Origin: Zantedeschia hybrid cultivar
Lineage: Eukaryota > Streptophyta > Magnoliopsida > Alismatales > Araceae
Direction: 5' to 3'
Assembly (NCBI GenBank): GCA_030544215.1
Contig: JARZZO010000006.1
Span: 52,118,501 to 52,182,500, forward strand
DNA: 64,000 nucleotides
Positions within the stretch are counted from its first letter, which is position 1. Each line of letters begins with the position of its first letter. The translations under genes were made by a program, and so were the position numbers. The notes under the pieces were generated by a model that had not been told where the DNA came from, searched no databases, and worked only from the letters and a program-made list of their open reading frames with translations. This document shows, piece by piece, positions 48,201 to 58,723 of this stretch.

Positions 48201-49061
48201 AATTCTAATATAAGTCAAATATATTATACATAACTTTTTAGGTCATGGTTAACATTAATGATACCATCTTTTGTTTCCTAATTCAAATCCTAATCTGATT
48301 AGGACTTGTCAAGTAAATCTGTGTACAAAATTCTAGTCTAAGTAGGATTCCAGTTATGACTTTCTACCAATTAATTAGAATCTTAATTATGTCAAGTAAA
48401 TCTGTGTACAAAATTCTAGTCTAAGTAGGATTCCAGTTATGACTTTCTACCAGTTAAAATACTAGGACTATGTCAAGTAAATATGTGTACAAAATTCTAG
48501 TCTAAGTAGGATTCTAGTTATGACTTTCTACCAATTAATTAGAATCTTAATTATATTTAAATTTATTATATTTTAATTATAATATAAGTCAAATATATTA
48601 TACATAACTTTTTAGGTCATAGTTAACATTAATGATACCATCTTTTGTTTCCTAATTCAAATCCTAATCTGATTAGGACTTGTTCTCTATAGGTAGCCCT
48701 TTCTAAAACTGATCTTTGATATTTTCAACCTCTAAAATATCTGTATTAGTAAAAATAGTCTTCTACAAAGTTATGTATCTTTTTATTATATTTTCAATGA
48801 TATCCATTATGCTTTAATCAAAATTTTCTATAGAAAGCTATCATTATTTTACTATATTGCTGTCTAATGCATTAACCTAGAATTTGAACTAAATTAGTGG
48901 GCTATTCTTAGTAGTATAATTGGGTTATTAGGCTTTCATAATTGGGTTAATTAGACTAAATTAAGTTACTTAAAATCAGTCATAGATTCTTATAATTAGA
49001 TAATTGGTCCAATTTAAATTAATTAAATTTATTAATAGTAGTAAAAGTACGGGGTATAACA
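45221..49061. mobile_element. Solo LTR Z (3841 bp) inside antisense ORF1
   Basis: It runs from TGTTACGCCCCGGATCC to ACGGGGTATAACA, with CAATT (45216-45220) and CAATC (49062-49066) as a slightly changed 5-bp target duplication. It contains no coding domain, primer-binding site or polypurine tract. The TGTTACGCCCC start is typical of long LTRs of plant gypsy elements. It differs from the A, X and copia LTRs and has no CGTC hairpins. The orientation is not settled: both ends read TGTTA...TAACA. Confidence 0.8.
48097..48555. repeat. Four copies of an 82-bp unit inside LTR Z
   Basis: Copies of the unit that begins GTCAAGTAAATCTGTGTAC and contains AGTCTAAGTAGGATTCCAG and GACTTTCTACCA start near 48097, 48308, 48390 and 48472. 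The first and last are each followed by the same 130-bp block (TTAAATTTGTTATATTTTAA... to ATCTGATTAGGACTTG). The pattern suggests a long duplication followed by short tandem copies. Confidence 0.85.
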
Positions 49062-49407
49062 CAATCTTTGGATATGCCACTTAGATATGTATGATTGCAT
49101 AGAGAGATTGATCTTGTTAACTAGCTTTTGGATCTATGGAAGAGAAGAAAATCTTCTTGGACGGGGAAAGAAAGGATATCCTTAGATGAAAAAGGAATTG
49201 GAATAGTTCTATCTTGTTTGTTGAAGAATTGAGAATTTGGAAAATATGGAAAGAGAATTGAAGAACATGGAAGAAGAATTGATTAGAAGAGAGATTAGCT
49301 TACTTGAAAATTAGGATCTCTCCCACTTAGATGATTTTTCATTTTAAAGAGCTGTTCAATGGTCTTCCTCATCCTTTATTTGAAGAATTTTGTGAAGAAT
49401 TTGCCAT
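49062..49407 (-). pseudogene. Antisense ORF1 of element A, exon 1 and start of exon 2
   Basis: The start MANSSQNSSNK at 49407 matches B, but a TGA follows after 12 codons. The exon end ATTTTCAA^GTAAGC (near 49303), a short intron and the exon 2 start GGATATCC near 49167 are collinear with B and F. Exon 2 then reads INLSMQSYISKWHIQ before it is cut by LTR Z. Confidence 0.6.
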
Positions 49408-50705
49408 CTTTCCTACTTGAATAAATTTATTGAGCTTCCTCCTTGATTTCTTCTTGTTCTTCCTTTCTTTCTTTTAAGCTTTGGAGAGAATCATATAGCT
49501 TTCCCTCTTGATTGCTTATTGTAATGTTTTGATATGAATAGAGGAAGGTTTTATAGAGAGATTTATGAGATTGTGAAGCCCTTTCCGAATTGGAAGAGGG
49601 ATGTGCATTGAGGGAAACTAGAGTTGGGATTGGAGTCAAAATAGAGGACAGTTTCTGCAAGTTAAGTGGCGTTTGGATAGGGCGACTCCATTTGGTCAAC
49701 TTTTTGAATTTTTGTTAGTTTTATGAAAATCCATAATTGCTGATATTTAATGTTGATTACTTATTTACTTGAAGTTACTGACAAATTCTGAGTACAGGAA
49801 ATTAAAGGAATGAAACTGCAGCTAAGAATTTCAGATAAGATCCCATTGTGGGAGTTTTACTGAGTCCTTACTGTGACTAAAAAGACGGTTATCTCATCCT
49901 TGTATTCCATTATGCAATTGATTTGCATCATCATTACTATATGATAAATATCTATTAGATATATCATGGACCTTGTGGTTTTGATGAAACTGGAATTTGA
50001 GTTCTCCTTCAACAAAAATAATGATAATTCTAGAGAATTCTTAATCGCACTGATAGGCCGTTAGATTGTTAATTGATGGGGACGATGGTTCCATTTTTGT
50101 GAAACGGTGCGTCGACAAACGAGCTTCAACTTAGTACTAAATTACAGGATTGGTGTTTTGACTCATCAATAATAGTTTAGCAATATTATCCTTGATTAAT
50201 TTATATTTTATTTTATTTTAAATTTTCATTTTAACCCAGCATGCATCATGTAGGACTTTGAAATAATTGTGATAAGAATTAATTATTGATTAAATTTCAG
50301 ACCATTGATCAAATAAATCCCAACGTGATATGAAATATTCCATTCTGAATGAATCTCAATTATCTTTGAGGTTTTCTTGAAGACACCTTTGGAATTCTAC
50401 CATCTTTTGGATTCTTTATCCCAATTTTTTTTTTTTTTTTTAAGATACATCAAAGTTGTAGCACGTCCACATTAGTTGGTAACCGCTCTCCATGATGAAA
50501 CCTGCATGGTTTGTGACCTAGGGTACTTCTCAATTGTGGAAGTTGATCGACCTTATTTTATTTCTTTTGTCTTTTTCATCCAAACAAAATTGATTCCATT
50601 GATCTCTTTGATGTTGAGCGTGTCTCATCACACCTTGGCATCACCTTTTTAGTACATTCTATTTCATTTCACTCACTTGCAAAGTCAACGCCAAGGTGGA
50701 GCAGC
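49408..50705 (+). other. 3' untranslated region and polypurine tract of A
   Basis: This non-coding region is collinear with 1709-3048 (inverted) and 26030-27372. One hairpin lies at 49664-49695. The polypurine tract AAGGTGGAGCAGC (50693-50705) adjoins the 3' LTR. A GCATGCATCATGTAGGACTTT block lies near 50239. Confidence 0.65.
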
Positions 50706-52005
50706 TGTAGACACGCTAATTTTGACCTCATATTGAGTAAATTTCATGTCGTAATGATAATGTCCCAAAATGGTCTGATTTGTAATCATTAATTAATTTT
50801 TATTATTTTTTCTCAGAATTTATTGAATCACGTTGCCCATGGACGACACCATTTAGATTTCTAGCAGAAATCAGTTCAGAATTAAAATTACTAAATTTAG
50901 GAGGATTTAACTGAAAAGCGTCGCTTTTGGACGACGCCATTTAGGTCTTAATCTGTCTAAATTTACGATTTCTAATTCGAATTAATATCCTAATTATCTA
51001 AAACACGTCGCTTATGCATGACACTATTTAGATTTCCTTATGCATTTCCGTTTCCCTTTTCTAAATTTTTATTGTCTTATTTAGCTAAAAGGTGTCTTGT
51101 CGTGGCGACGCAATTTAGCTAACTTAAGCTAATGATGATTTGGCCGAGGTTATCTTGTTTCCATGGTTGGAAGGGTCTCAAACTCTTCATGTTGATCCAA
51201 AGGCGGCCGCGAAGGTCCGTAAGGGTCTTAAACAAGCCCTAAGACCTAAAATTATATATACCCATCATATAGTTATTAGTTAAAGGGTTGTTGAAGCTTG
51301 AGAATTGAAGGATTGGAGCTCTTCTTCAAGGTTTTCTGGAGCATTCAAGAGGGACAAACATGGACAACAACTCTTCTTCATCCTTTTCCTCCATTGAAGA
51401 TTAAAGAAGACCCAAGGCTTCAAGGGGCCATCAATCACACTTTCTCTTAGTTTCTTTATAGTTTTTCTATGGTTTAAGCATAGTTCATCACTTTTTTTTA
51501 TCATCATAATTATACTCTTCATTACATGTTCATCACTCCATGTTCTAACACACACTCATTCATCTTTTTCCAATCCCACATGCATAGGGGTTTAAAGAAC
51601 ACAAACCAAGTGAGTGATCTTGATTGAGTTGCATGTTTAGAATCTTTGTTAGAATAGATACTACTTGTCCTTTAATTCTAATAGAATTTTTCTTCTTTGT
51701 TTAATCTTTCTTGCAAGGGAATCAAAGATCAAAAGAAGGAGATCAAAAGGGAGCAAACAAAGGACAAACCATAAATCTATCAAAGCAAGGACAGGAACGA
51801 AAATGGCTCCTTTTCTTTGGCTGGCCAAAGAGAGGGAATCAAGGACTCAACATCTCCCAAGTTAGAAAGGTAAGGCAATCTTTTTCCTTTTTTCGAAAGT
51901 TTACAATTTCTGGCGATCACGTTTTCTTTAGTTTTTAATAATTTTATTTATCATATAAACAACATGAAATTCATGATAATCACACACATGATTTGAGCAC
52001 CCACA
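50706..52005 (+). mobile_element. 3' LTR of element A
   Basis: It starts TGTAGACACGCTAATTTTGA and ends GAGCACCCACA. Hairpins lie at 50820-50860, 50908-50945, 50998-51032 and 51087-51120. TATATATA is at 51253-51260, TTTGGCTGGCCAAA near 51817, AAAGGTAAGG near 51867, and a PBS-like TGGCGATCACG at 51911, 94 bases before the LTR end. It differs from the 5' LTR at several positions per 100 bases. Confidence 0.92.
51253..51260 (+). promoter_or_regulatory. Candidate TATA box of A 3' LTR
   Basis: TATATATA lies about 130 bp after the last hairpin and takes the place of TATAAATA in B. The prediction is by position only. Confidence 0.45.
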
Positions 52006-53775
52006 TATGGTATTATAGGCTTGGACACATTGGTGAAAACACACTCCAAAGGCTGCATAGAAATGGATACTCAGATCCATTTGATTATGAATCATATGCA
52101 ACCTATGAATCATATTTGGTGGATAAAATGGCAAAATCTCCATTTACTGGAACTAGAGAACGAGCCAAAGACATATTGTAACTAATATATTCTGATGTAT
52201 GTGGTCCTATGTCAACTCAAGCCATTGGTGGTTTCTTATATTTCATTACGATTCACTGACGATTTCTCAAGGTATGGATTCATATACTTATTGAAGTATA
52301 AATCAGAAGCTTTTGAGAAATTCAGAGAATTCAAGTATGAGGTAGAGAAACAAACTGGAAAGAATATCAAAACAATCCGATCCAATCGTGGTGGGGAATA
52401 CTTGAGTACATAGTTCATGAAATACTTAAAGGATAATTGTATCCTTTCTCAGCTTATACTTCTTTATATACCTCAAATGAATAGTGTATCAGAAAGGAGG
52501 AATCGCACATTAATGGAATTGGTGCAATTGATGATGAGTATGTCCAAATTACCAGTGTCCTTATGGGGATATGCACTTAGCTCGGCTATATATATCCTGA
52601 ACAAGGTATCCAGTAAATATGTTACATCCACTCCATATGAGATATGAAATTGAAGGAAACTAGACCTTAAACATATTAAAGTCTGGGGATGTCCTGCTCA
52701 TATCAAAAAACATGATGTAGATAAGTTAGAATACAGAACTGACAAATGCAGATTTGTGGGATATCCGAAGAAAATTTACATATATTACTTTTATCATCCT
52801 GGCGAACAAAAGGTGTTTGAAGCCAGGAGAGCTGTCTTTTTGGAAGAAGATTATATTATCCAAAAGGACAGGGAGAGTAACTCTGGAAGAAATTCCAGAC
52901 CCACAAACTGTTAATGGTTCATCAAATGAACTGTCAGTTTTTGAACATATTCAAGAAAGTACATAAGAACCTCGTAGGTCAGAAAGAGTACCTTAATCAC
53001 CCGAAAGATATGTAGGACATATCAATTTGGATGGTTCTAAGATACTTTATAATGAGGATGATGATCCTAAGACTCACTTGGAGGCCATTAAAAGTCGAGA
53101 GGCCAGAAAGTGGTGAGAAGCCATGAATTCTGAAATTCAGTCAATGTACACCAACCAAGTTTGGAACTTGGTCGACTTGCCTGAGGGTATAGTACCTATA
53201 GGTTTCAAGTAGATCTTTAAAAGAAAGATCGATGTAGATAGACAAATAGAGACTTATAAGGTAAGATTAGTGGCGAAGGGATATCGTCAAAAGCAAGGTA
53301 TTGACTATGACGAAACCTTCTTGTCAGTTGCCATGATTAAGTCCATCAGAATTCTTCTCGCTATTGCAGCATACCATGATTATGAAATCTGGTAGATGGA
53401 TGTGAAGACGGCCTTCCTCAATGGAAACCTTAAGGAAGAGGTGTATATGATACAACCAGAGGACTTCACATCAAAGGAATCTCCAGATATGGTACACAAG
53501 TTGCAAAGGACCATTTATAAACTGAAGCAAGATTTTCGGAGCTGGAACATAAGGTTTGACGAAGCAATCAAATCTTATGACTTCATTAAGAATGAATATG
53601 AGCCTTGTGTGTACAAGAAAAACAGTGGGGGCGCAATCATATTTCTAATCTTTTACGTTGACGACATTCTACTCATTGGGAATGATGTAGGGATGATGTC
53701 ATCTGTAAAGGTTTGGTTGTCTAATAACTTCTCTATGAAGGGTTTTGGAGAAGCATCTTACGTATTGCGGATAAT
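52006..53775 (+). pseudogene. Copia C pol, continuation: integrase and reverse transcriptase
   Basis: It resumes with WYYRLGHIGENTLQRLHR (GAG-pre-integrase). Integrase follows: YSDVCGP, IRSNRGGEYLS (Asn where Asp is usual) and SVSERRNRTLMELV. The reverse transcriptase has EAMNSEIQSMYTNQVWNL, RLVAKGYRQKQGIDYDETF, MDVKTAFLNGNLKEEVYMIQPED, YVDDILLIGND and NFSMKGFGEASYVL. Stops include TAG for CAG (52412), TGA for TGG (52646), TGA for CGA (53115), TAG for TGG (53211) and TAG for CAG (53393). At 53775 it is cut off before RNase H and joined to the integrase of D on the other strand. No 3' LTR of C is present. Confidence 0.85.
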
Positions 53776-53776
53776 A

Positions 53777-54990
53777 AGGAGATGAATGATGCAATGCAAT
53801 TCTGTACCTGTTACAGAGGTCCTTCAATTCTTGTGACACGAACTGTGGTCCGTTGTCGGTGACGATGGTACTTGGAATTCCAAATCGGGTGATGATGTTC
53901 TTCATGATGAACTTGCAGACGGTTGATGCTTTGATCTCTACGTACGCTTCAGCTTCTGCCCACTTGGTGAAGTATTCCGTTGCCGTGAGAATGAAAGATT
54001 TTTGCTTGATGCCGGAATCTGGATTGCCAAGGGGTCCAATGATGTCGAAAGCCCACATGGAGAAAGGCCATGGGGAAGAAACAGGATGGAGTGAAGATGC
54101 AGGAGAATGAATTTTGTCGGCGTGAAGTTGGCACTTAGCACACCTACGGACATATCCTACGCAGTCTTTTTCCATGGTTGGCCAATAAAATCCTTGTCTA
54201 AGGATCTTCTTTGCTAGCATCTGTCCATTGACATGGCCACCACAAACTCCACTTTGAGCTCCTTCCATAACCTTCCAAAGCTCATCTTCGTCTAGACATC
54301 TCAGGAGAACTCCATCAAAACCTCTTTTATACAATGCTCCTCCAACTAGGGTGTATCGTTGAGCAACTCTCCTGATAGCTCTTTTCTCCTCAGTTGTAGC
54401 TTCCTCAGGATACGATTGATCTTCACAATATTTTGCAATTTCAAAATACCATGGCTTCTGTTCATTATCCATCTCTTCTAACAGCTCCATCAACATGATT
54501 TCTCTCTTTTCCACAATATCTCCGTCTCTAACTTTCTTCAGCAATTTCTCCTTAGTTCTAAGAAATGAAGGGTCTTTTACGGCAGGTGAAAGACGCCTAT
54601 GAACTATGATTGATTCGGATTGCTTGCTGATTGGAAAATCAACAGAAGATGCAAGTGAAGCTAGAGCGTCAGCTAAGATGTTCTGATTCATAGGGACATG
54701 GACAAAGATCAATTTCGTGAAAAGCTTTGAGTGAGCAGAAGTAAGTTCTTGATAAGGCTTGAGCTTGGGATCAAGAGTTCGATACTTGGTCAGCACTTGG
54801 CGAAGAATCAGTTGGCTATCACCCACAATCCTGAGTTTGGTGGCACCATGGAAATGAGCGGCCTCGAGGCCAGCAAGGAGTGCCTCGTATTCAGCTATAT
54901 TGTTGGTGACTGGAAAATCAAGCTGAAAGGCTTGTGGAATGGTGATACCTTCAGGTGATAACAGAACGATACCGATCCCCTTTTCCATGA
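53777..54990 (-). pseudogene. Element D: archaeal RNase H and integrase, truncated
   Basis: Reading down from 54990: GIGIVLLSPEG, NNIAEYEALLAGLEAA, IVGDSQLILRQV and ILADALASLAS (archaeal-type RNase H), then a linker and the integrase zinc domain (CGGHVNGQM, YVRRCAKCQLHADK), AFDIIGPLG, TVCKFIMKNIITRFG, IVTDNGPQFVSQEL and HHSSPYYPQ. There it stops at copia C sequence, before the catalytic Glu. It is open over about 400 codons, better preserved than A. The frame is shifted relative to the upstream part near 54985 (FDGALNSHGKG in the other frame). Confidence 0.85.
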
Positions 54991-55975
54991 GAATTCAGAG
55001 CTCCGTCAAAATGCAGAGTCCACATATCATCTCTGATTTGATTTACGGACATCAGTTCCTCATCTGGAAACTCTGATCGCACTGGATCAAATCGAGGAAG
55101 GGGATGATGAGCGAGATGTTCTACTATGGCATAGCCCTTGATCGCTTTCTGCTGAATATAAGTGATATCGAATTGAGATAGAAAGCTTTGCCATCGTGCT
55201 AACCTATCAGTAAGAACAGATTTCTCCAGAAGGAATTTGATCGGATTCATCCTAGCGATGAGATGGACTTCATGGGCCAGAAAATAATGCTTCAATTTCT
55301 GCACAACCCAAACCAATGCTGCACATGTTTTCTCCATCGCCGTATATCTATGTTCATCGGGGTTGAGAAGTTTAGAGAGATAGTAGGTTGCCCTCTCTTT
55401 TCCTTCTTCATCCTCTTGTGTTAGGACGGCCCCCACTGCATCATCCAGGACTGAAATGTAAAGTACCAATGGTTTGCCTGGAGATGGTGGTCTCAAAACA
55501 GGAGGACTTGCTAAATAGTTCTTTAATCCATCGAATGCCTCCTGACACTTATCGTCCCAATCGAATGACTCCCGGCTTGGTAAGCTCGTAAAACGGCTTA
55601 CACCTTTGTGAGTGCTGGGAGACAAAACGGCGAATAAATTGTAACCTCCCGATTAATCCTCTCAACTCTTTCAAGTTTTTGGGAGGTGGCATTTCTCTGA
55701 TAGCCTTCGCCTTATTGGGATCGATCTCAATTCCCCGTTTGCTGACGATAAATCCAAGCAATTTTCCTGAAGATACCCCGAATACACATTTCTTGGGGTT
55801 CATCTTTAACTGATATTCTCTCCCGGTTCAGATCGCGGAAGTCAATGCAAATTTTGACCTTCCCGTCCTTCTTCATAACCGGGACTATGTTGGCCACCCA
55901 TTGTGGATAAAGGACAACTCTAATAAATTTGGCTTTATGTAATTTGTCGACCTCTTCCTTCATCTTTAGAGCCAT
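54951..55975 (-). pseudogene. Element D: reverse transcriptase with internal deletion, and RNase H
   Basis: From 55975: MALKMKEEVDKLHKAKFIRVVLYPQWVANIVPVMKKDGK and CIDFRDLNR, then directly EYQLKMNPKKCVFGVSSGKLLGFIV. About 350 bases present in A (36710-37060) are missing, including the YVDD catalytic box. Further frame changes follow near 55620. RNase H reads LVLYISVLDDAVGAVLTQEDE, YYLSKLLNPDEHRYTAMEKTCAALV, LKHYFLAHEVHLIARMNPIKFLLEK, then WTLHFDGALN. D therefore cannot make its own reverse transcriptase. Confidence 0.85.
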
Positions 55976-57499
55976 TTATGGGTGGAATCGCCTTAATTTC
56001 TGCTTGACCGGGCTAGCTCCATCCTTTAATGTCAACCTGTGTTCAACTAAAGATGAGTCTAACCCTGGCATATCTTCATAACTCCAGGCGAAAGTGTCCT
56101 TGTAGTCCTTAAGTACTTGTACCATTGCCTTCTCATCCTCTGTAGAAAGATTTTTGCTGATGAGGACAACCTTAGGTTCGTCTTCAGTCCCTAAATTGAT
56201 TTCTTTGGTGGGCTCTTCTACGGCAGCTGAGGGTTCATCGAATCTCTTCACTCCACTGGCATATGCCTCGGCTGCATCCTCGTCATCTTCCTCATTTTCA
56301 ATAACGGGGTCCTTTTCATGCACTACTTCATATACCCCATACCCATCATTGACTGACTCATCATTCATACAGTCTTCTGGCATCTGAATTGGATTTTCTA
56401 AAAACTGAGGGATTAAAGAGCAAGAAAAGCATTTATCAGCTAAGTCCTGGAGGTATCTATCTGGAATTCGCCTACCCTTAGGCTTCCTAGACTTCCTAAC
56501 TTGACTAACCTGCCTAAAACTAGACTGCCTAACTTCACTAAACTCCCTATTGTAACCTACTGAAGATGAAGCAGGATAGAAATCCTGGGATACAAGTGGA
56601 AATACAGGAGAATCCTCCCGAGGGGAGGGACAGAGTAGATCTAAGAGAGAATCTTGACCGAAGGACCCGCGCGACGGGGTGCGATCGGACAAGTAAGATG
56701 TTTCCTCGATAAGGATCTGAGAGGAATTTGTTGTAAAATTGGCATTTTTTTTTTGGATATCAGAGGAATTAAACATGAAACATGAATGAATACAAATAGA
56801 AGGAGAATCAGATGGAGGAAGTGGCACCAAGGCCAGAGTATTAGGGGGATCATATAGTAATATGTCCCAGATCAAATCATACATCCTCTCTAGATCGAGA
56901 GGAGGTTGTGGAATAAGGTCCCGAGGGGACAGGGTAATCATAATGGGCGGAGCCCGTGGAATATCTTCAATAATGACCCGCGACCAAGTCGGGGTCAAGA
57001 GCAGTGTACGAAATAGAGTATGGAGCATGAAGACATGGGAAGGATATGTCCCCCTCCAGAGCAGATCTGTAGTGTAACTAGCTTCATAGGGGTCATCTGG
57101 CTCCCCTTCGTCGGTCTCTTCAGACAGCAATATCCGCTTATCAAAGATGGCACCAGGGCTTTCAATTAGCTCATCAATCTGCGGCGGCCACTTAGGTTCT
57201 GCAGGATGTAGGAACAATCTGTTCAGTGCAATGTAAAGGTCTCTCAGATCGAACCACCTGTACCATTCGCATTCAGGATCATGGAATTTTCTCCTTTTCA
57301 TAGGCCGCAGAGCCTCCAAGGATTGGTACGTAAGTAGTTCTGAGCAATGCCTGGCCAAGTCCCTCCCATATATGTCATGGAGGTCAAAACATGAAGTAAT
57401 GACCACCGTGTTGTCGTGGCTAAGTATGGGCCCTTTTACAAAGTGTGTATACAGGGTCCATGTTAGAGGATCTCGTCCTTCTTTAGGTGGTGTAGACAT
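55976..57499 (-). pseudogene. Element D: pol linker and start of reverse transcriptase
   Basis: An open frame of 507 codons starts MSTPPKEGRDPLTWTLYTHF. It includes VVITSCFDLHDIYGRDLARHC, ELLTYQSLEALRPMKRRKFHD, WFDLRDLYIALNRLFLHPAEPKWPP, TWSRVIIEDIPRAPPIMITLSP, YDLIWDILLYDPPNTLALVP, a Ser/Arg-rich part (RQVSQVRKSRKPKGRRIPDR), an acidic stretch (ENEEDDEDAAEAYASG) and VEHRLTLKDGASPVKQKLRRFHP before a stop near 55977. The same linker is seen in A (35253-36450) and G (63384-63700). I recognise no known enzyme domain. Its conservation in three elements says it is a real part of pol. Confidence 0.75.
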
Positions 57500-57535
57500 T
57501 GTCTCCCAGATTTTCTGACCTTCTTTAAGCTCTGC

Positions 57536-58615
57536 TTACTGAACCAGATCTTGCTTCAGTCTTCTTGGCCTATAGTCCAGACCACTTCCAGGTGCTGCTC
57601 GATGATCTTTAATAGGAGTGATCCTGCCTTGCAATTGTGTGCCCAGACCTCTCCCAGGCTCGTAACCGTTCTTCATCATAATTCTCCATCCTGGGGTACT
57701 CATGCACTTCCCCCTTTTTATGGCATCTAACGGGTATGGAGAAATAGTGGCGGCTTTTAGAGGATCAGCCACTGGATTGTAGACCTGTAATACCGACAGA
57801 AAAGGTTGTTGGCCAGGTAAAGCAGCAGATTTAACATTCAAGGTATGAGTAGCAGCAAGGATCGGCATGCTCGTCACTTTAATAATTCGTCCTTTGAAAG
57901 GGAATTTGAGGCATTGGTGATTCGTAGAGGGAATCGCCTCAAGAGTTTTGATATAAGGACGACCCAAAATGGCATTTATAGAAGGGTCGATTTCTAGGAT
58001 GTGAAATTCGACCTCTGCATGACTCACAGGGCCTAGCTCCACCTTCAAATAAACCATTCCCAGAGGGGAACGGGTAGAATTGTCATATGCTGTCATAGAG
58101 ATGGGGCTAGGCAGCCATTTTTCTTTGGGCACACCGCACAGCTCTAGGGTCTTCGGAGGTAAAACATTGATCGAAGCCCCTGTGTCAACCAGGCATGCAT
58201 CCACGGCCTTCTTGCAGATGTTGACCGTGATGCTCAGAGCCATGCTTCTGGCTGCTGGCGGTGCTAGTTCCGATGTGTGAAATGTGATGGAGGGCTGATC
58301 CCCCTGAGGAACTAGTAGTGCTGTAATTTTTTCTACCGGCACGTCCTCATTGACCATCACCTTCTGTAGGTATTCCATTAAGGCTTCTTGGTGAATCTTG
58401 GACCTTTTGATCAATTCAAGTACAGTGATCCGTGCCGGTGTTCTGTCCAAATGTTTCAACAAGTCATATTGAGTGCCTGGTGCACTCTCTTCATTATGGG
58501 CTTCCTCAGTCGGCTGTGATGGGCCGTCTCTAACTGTGGACTGAGGAAAGACCTTGTTGAAAATCCTTCCACTTCGGAGCGCATGTTCCTCGACCGTGGA
58601 GGATCCGGGTGACAC
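57536..58615 (-). CDS. Element D: aspartic protease with G-patch-like tail
   Basis: The frame is open for 359 codons and lacks any internal break. It contains HALRSGRIFNKVFPQ, LIKRSKIHQEALMEYLQKVMV, the retropepsin site LVDTGASINVLPPKTLE, ILGRPYIKTLE and, near the end, MKNGYEPGRGLGTQLQG, a G-patch-like motif often seen after retroviral-type proteases, then GLDYRPRRLKQD. The ATG is only an internal Met: by alignment with A the protein continued from gag through one stop at 58724. The protease would process the polyprotein. Confidence 0.8.
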   Translation of the reverse strand: MSPGSSTVEEHALRSGRIFNKVFPQSTVRDGPSQPTEEAHNEESAPGTQYDLLKHLDRTPARITVLELIKRSKIHQEALMEYLQKVMVNEDVPVEKITALLVPQGDQPSITFHTSELAPPAARSMALSITVNICKKAVDACLVDTGASINVLPPKTLELCGVPKEKWLPSPISMTAYDNSTRSPLGMVYLKVELGPVSHAEVEFHILEIDPSINAILGRPYIKTLEAIPSTNHQCLKFPFKGRIIKVTSMPILAATHTLNVKSAALPGQQPFLSVLQVYNPVADPLKAATISPYPLDAIKRGKCMSTPGWRIMMKNGYEPGRGLGTQLQGRITPIKDHRAAPGSGLDYRPRRLKQDLVQ

Positions 58616-58723
58616 CTTAAGTATCGCAGGGTTGGATGGTGCGGATGGTGTAGAGGGTTGGTATGTAGGTGATGGCGTAGGGTTAGGTGGTGATGGCGCG
58701 GTGCGGATTAGAGGCCTAGATGG

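Larger units (their letters stand above)
19721..52005 (+). mobile_element. Tat/Ogre-type Ty3-gypsy element A (32.3 kb with nested insertions)
   Basis: It is bounded by TGTAGACA...CCCACA LTRs and by target duplications TATAG (19716-19720) and TATGG (52006-52010), one base apart. Removing the element joins the codons of copia C exactly. In order it holds the 5' LTR (split by B), primer-binding site, leader, gag, protease, a pol linker (split by X2/Y), reverse transcriptase, RNase H, archaeal RNase H, integrase, antisense PMD gene, antisense ORF1 (split by Z), polypurine tract and 3' LTR. Without insertions it is about 18.6 kb. The dual RNase H and lack of a chromodomain place it in the Tat lineage. 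The proteins are broken by many stops, so A is now inactive. Confidence 0.85.

Noticed and set aside
45221..49061. LINE or DNA transposon in ORF1
   Set aside because: No reverse transcriptase or transposase frame, no terminal inverted repeat beyond TGTTA/TAACA, and a 5-bp duplication: it reads as a solo LTR.
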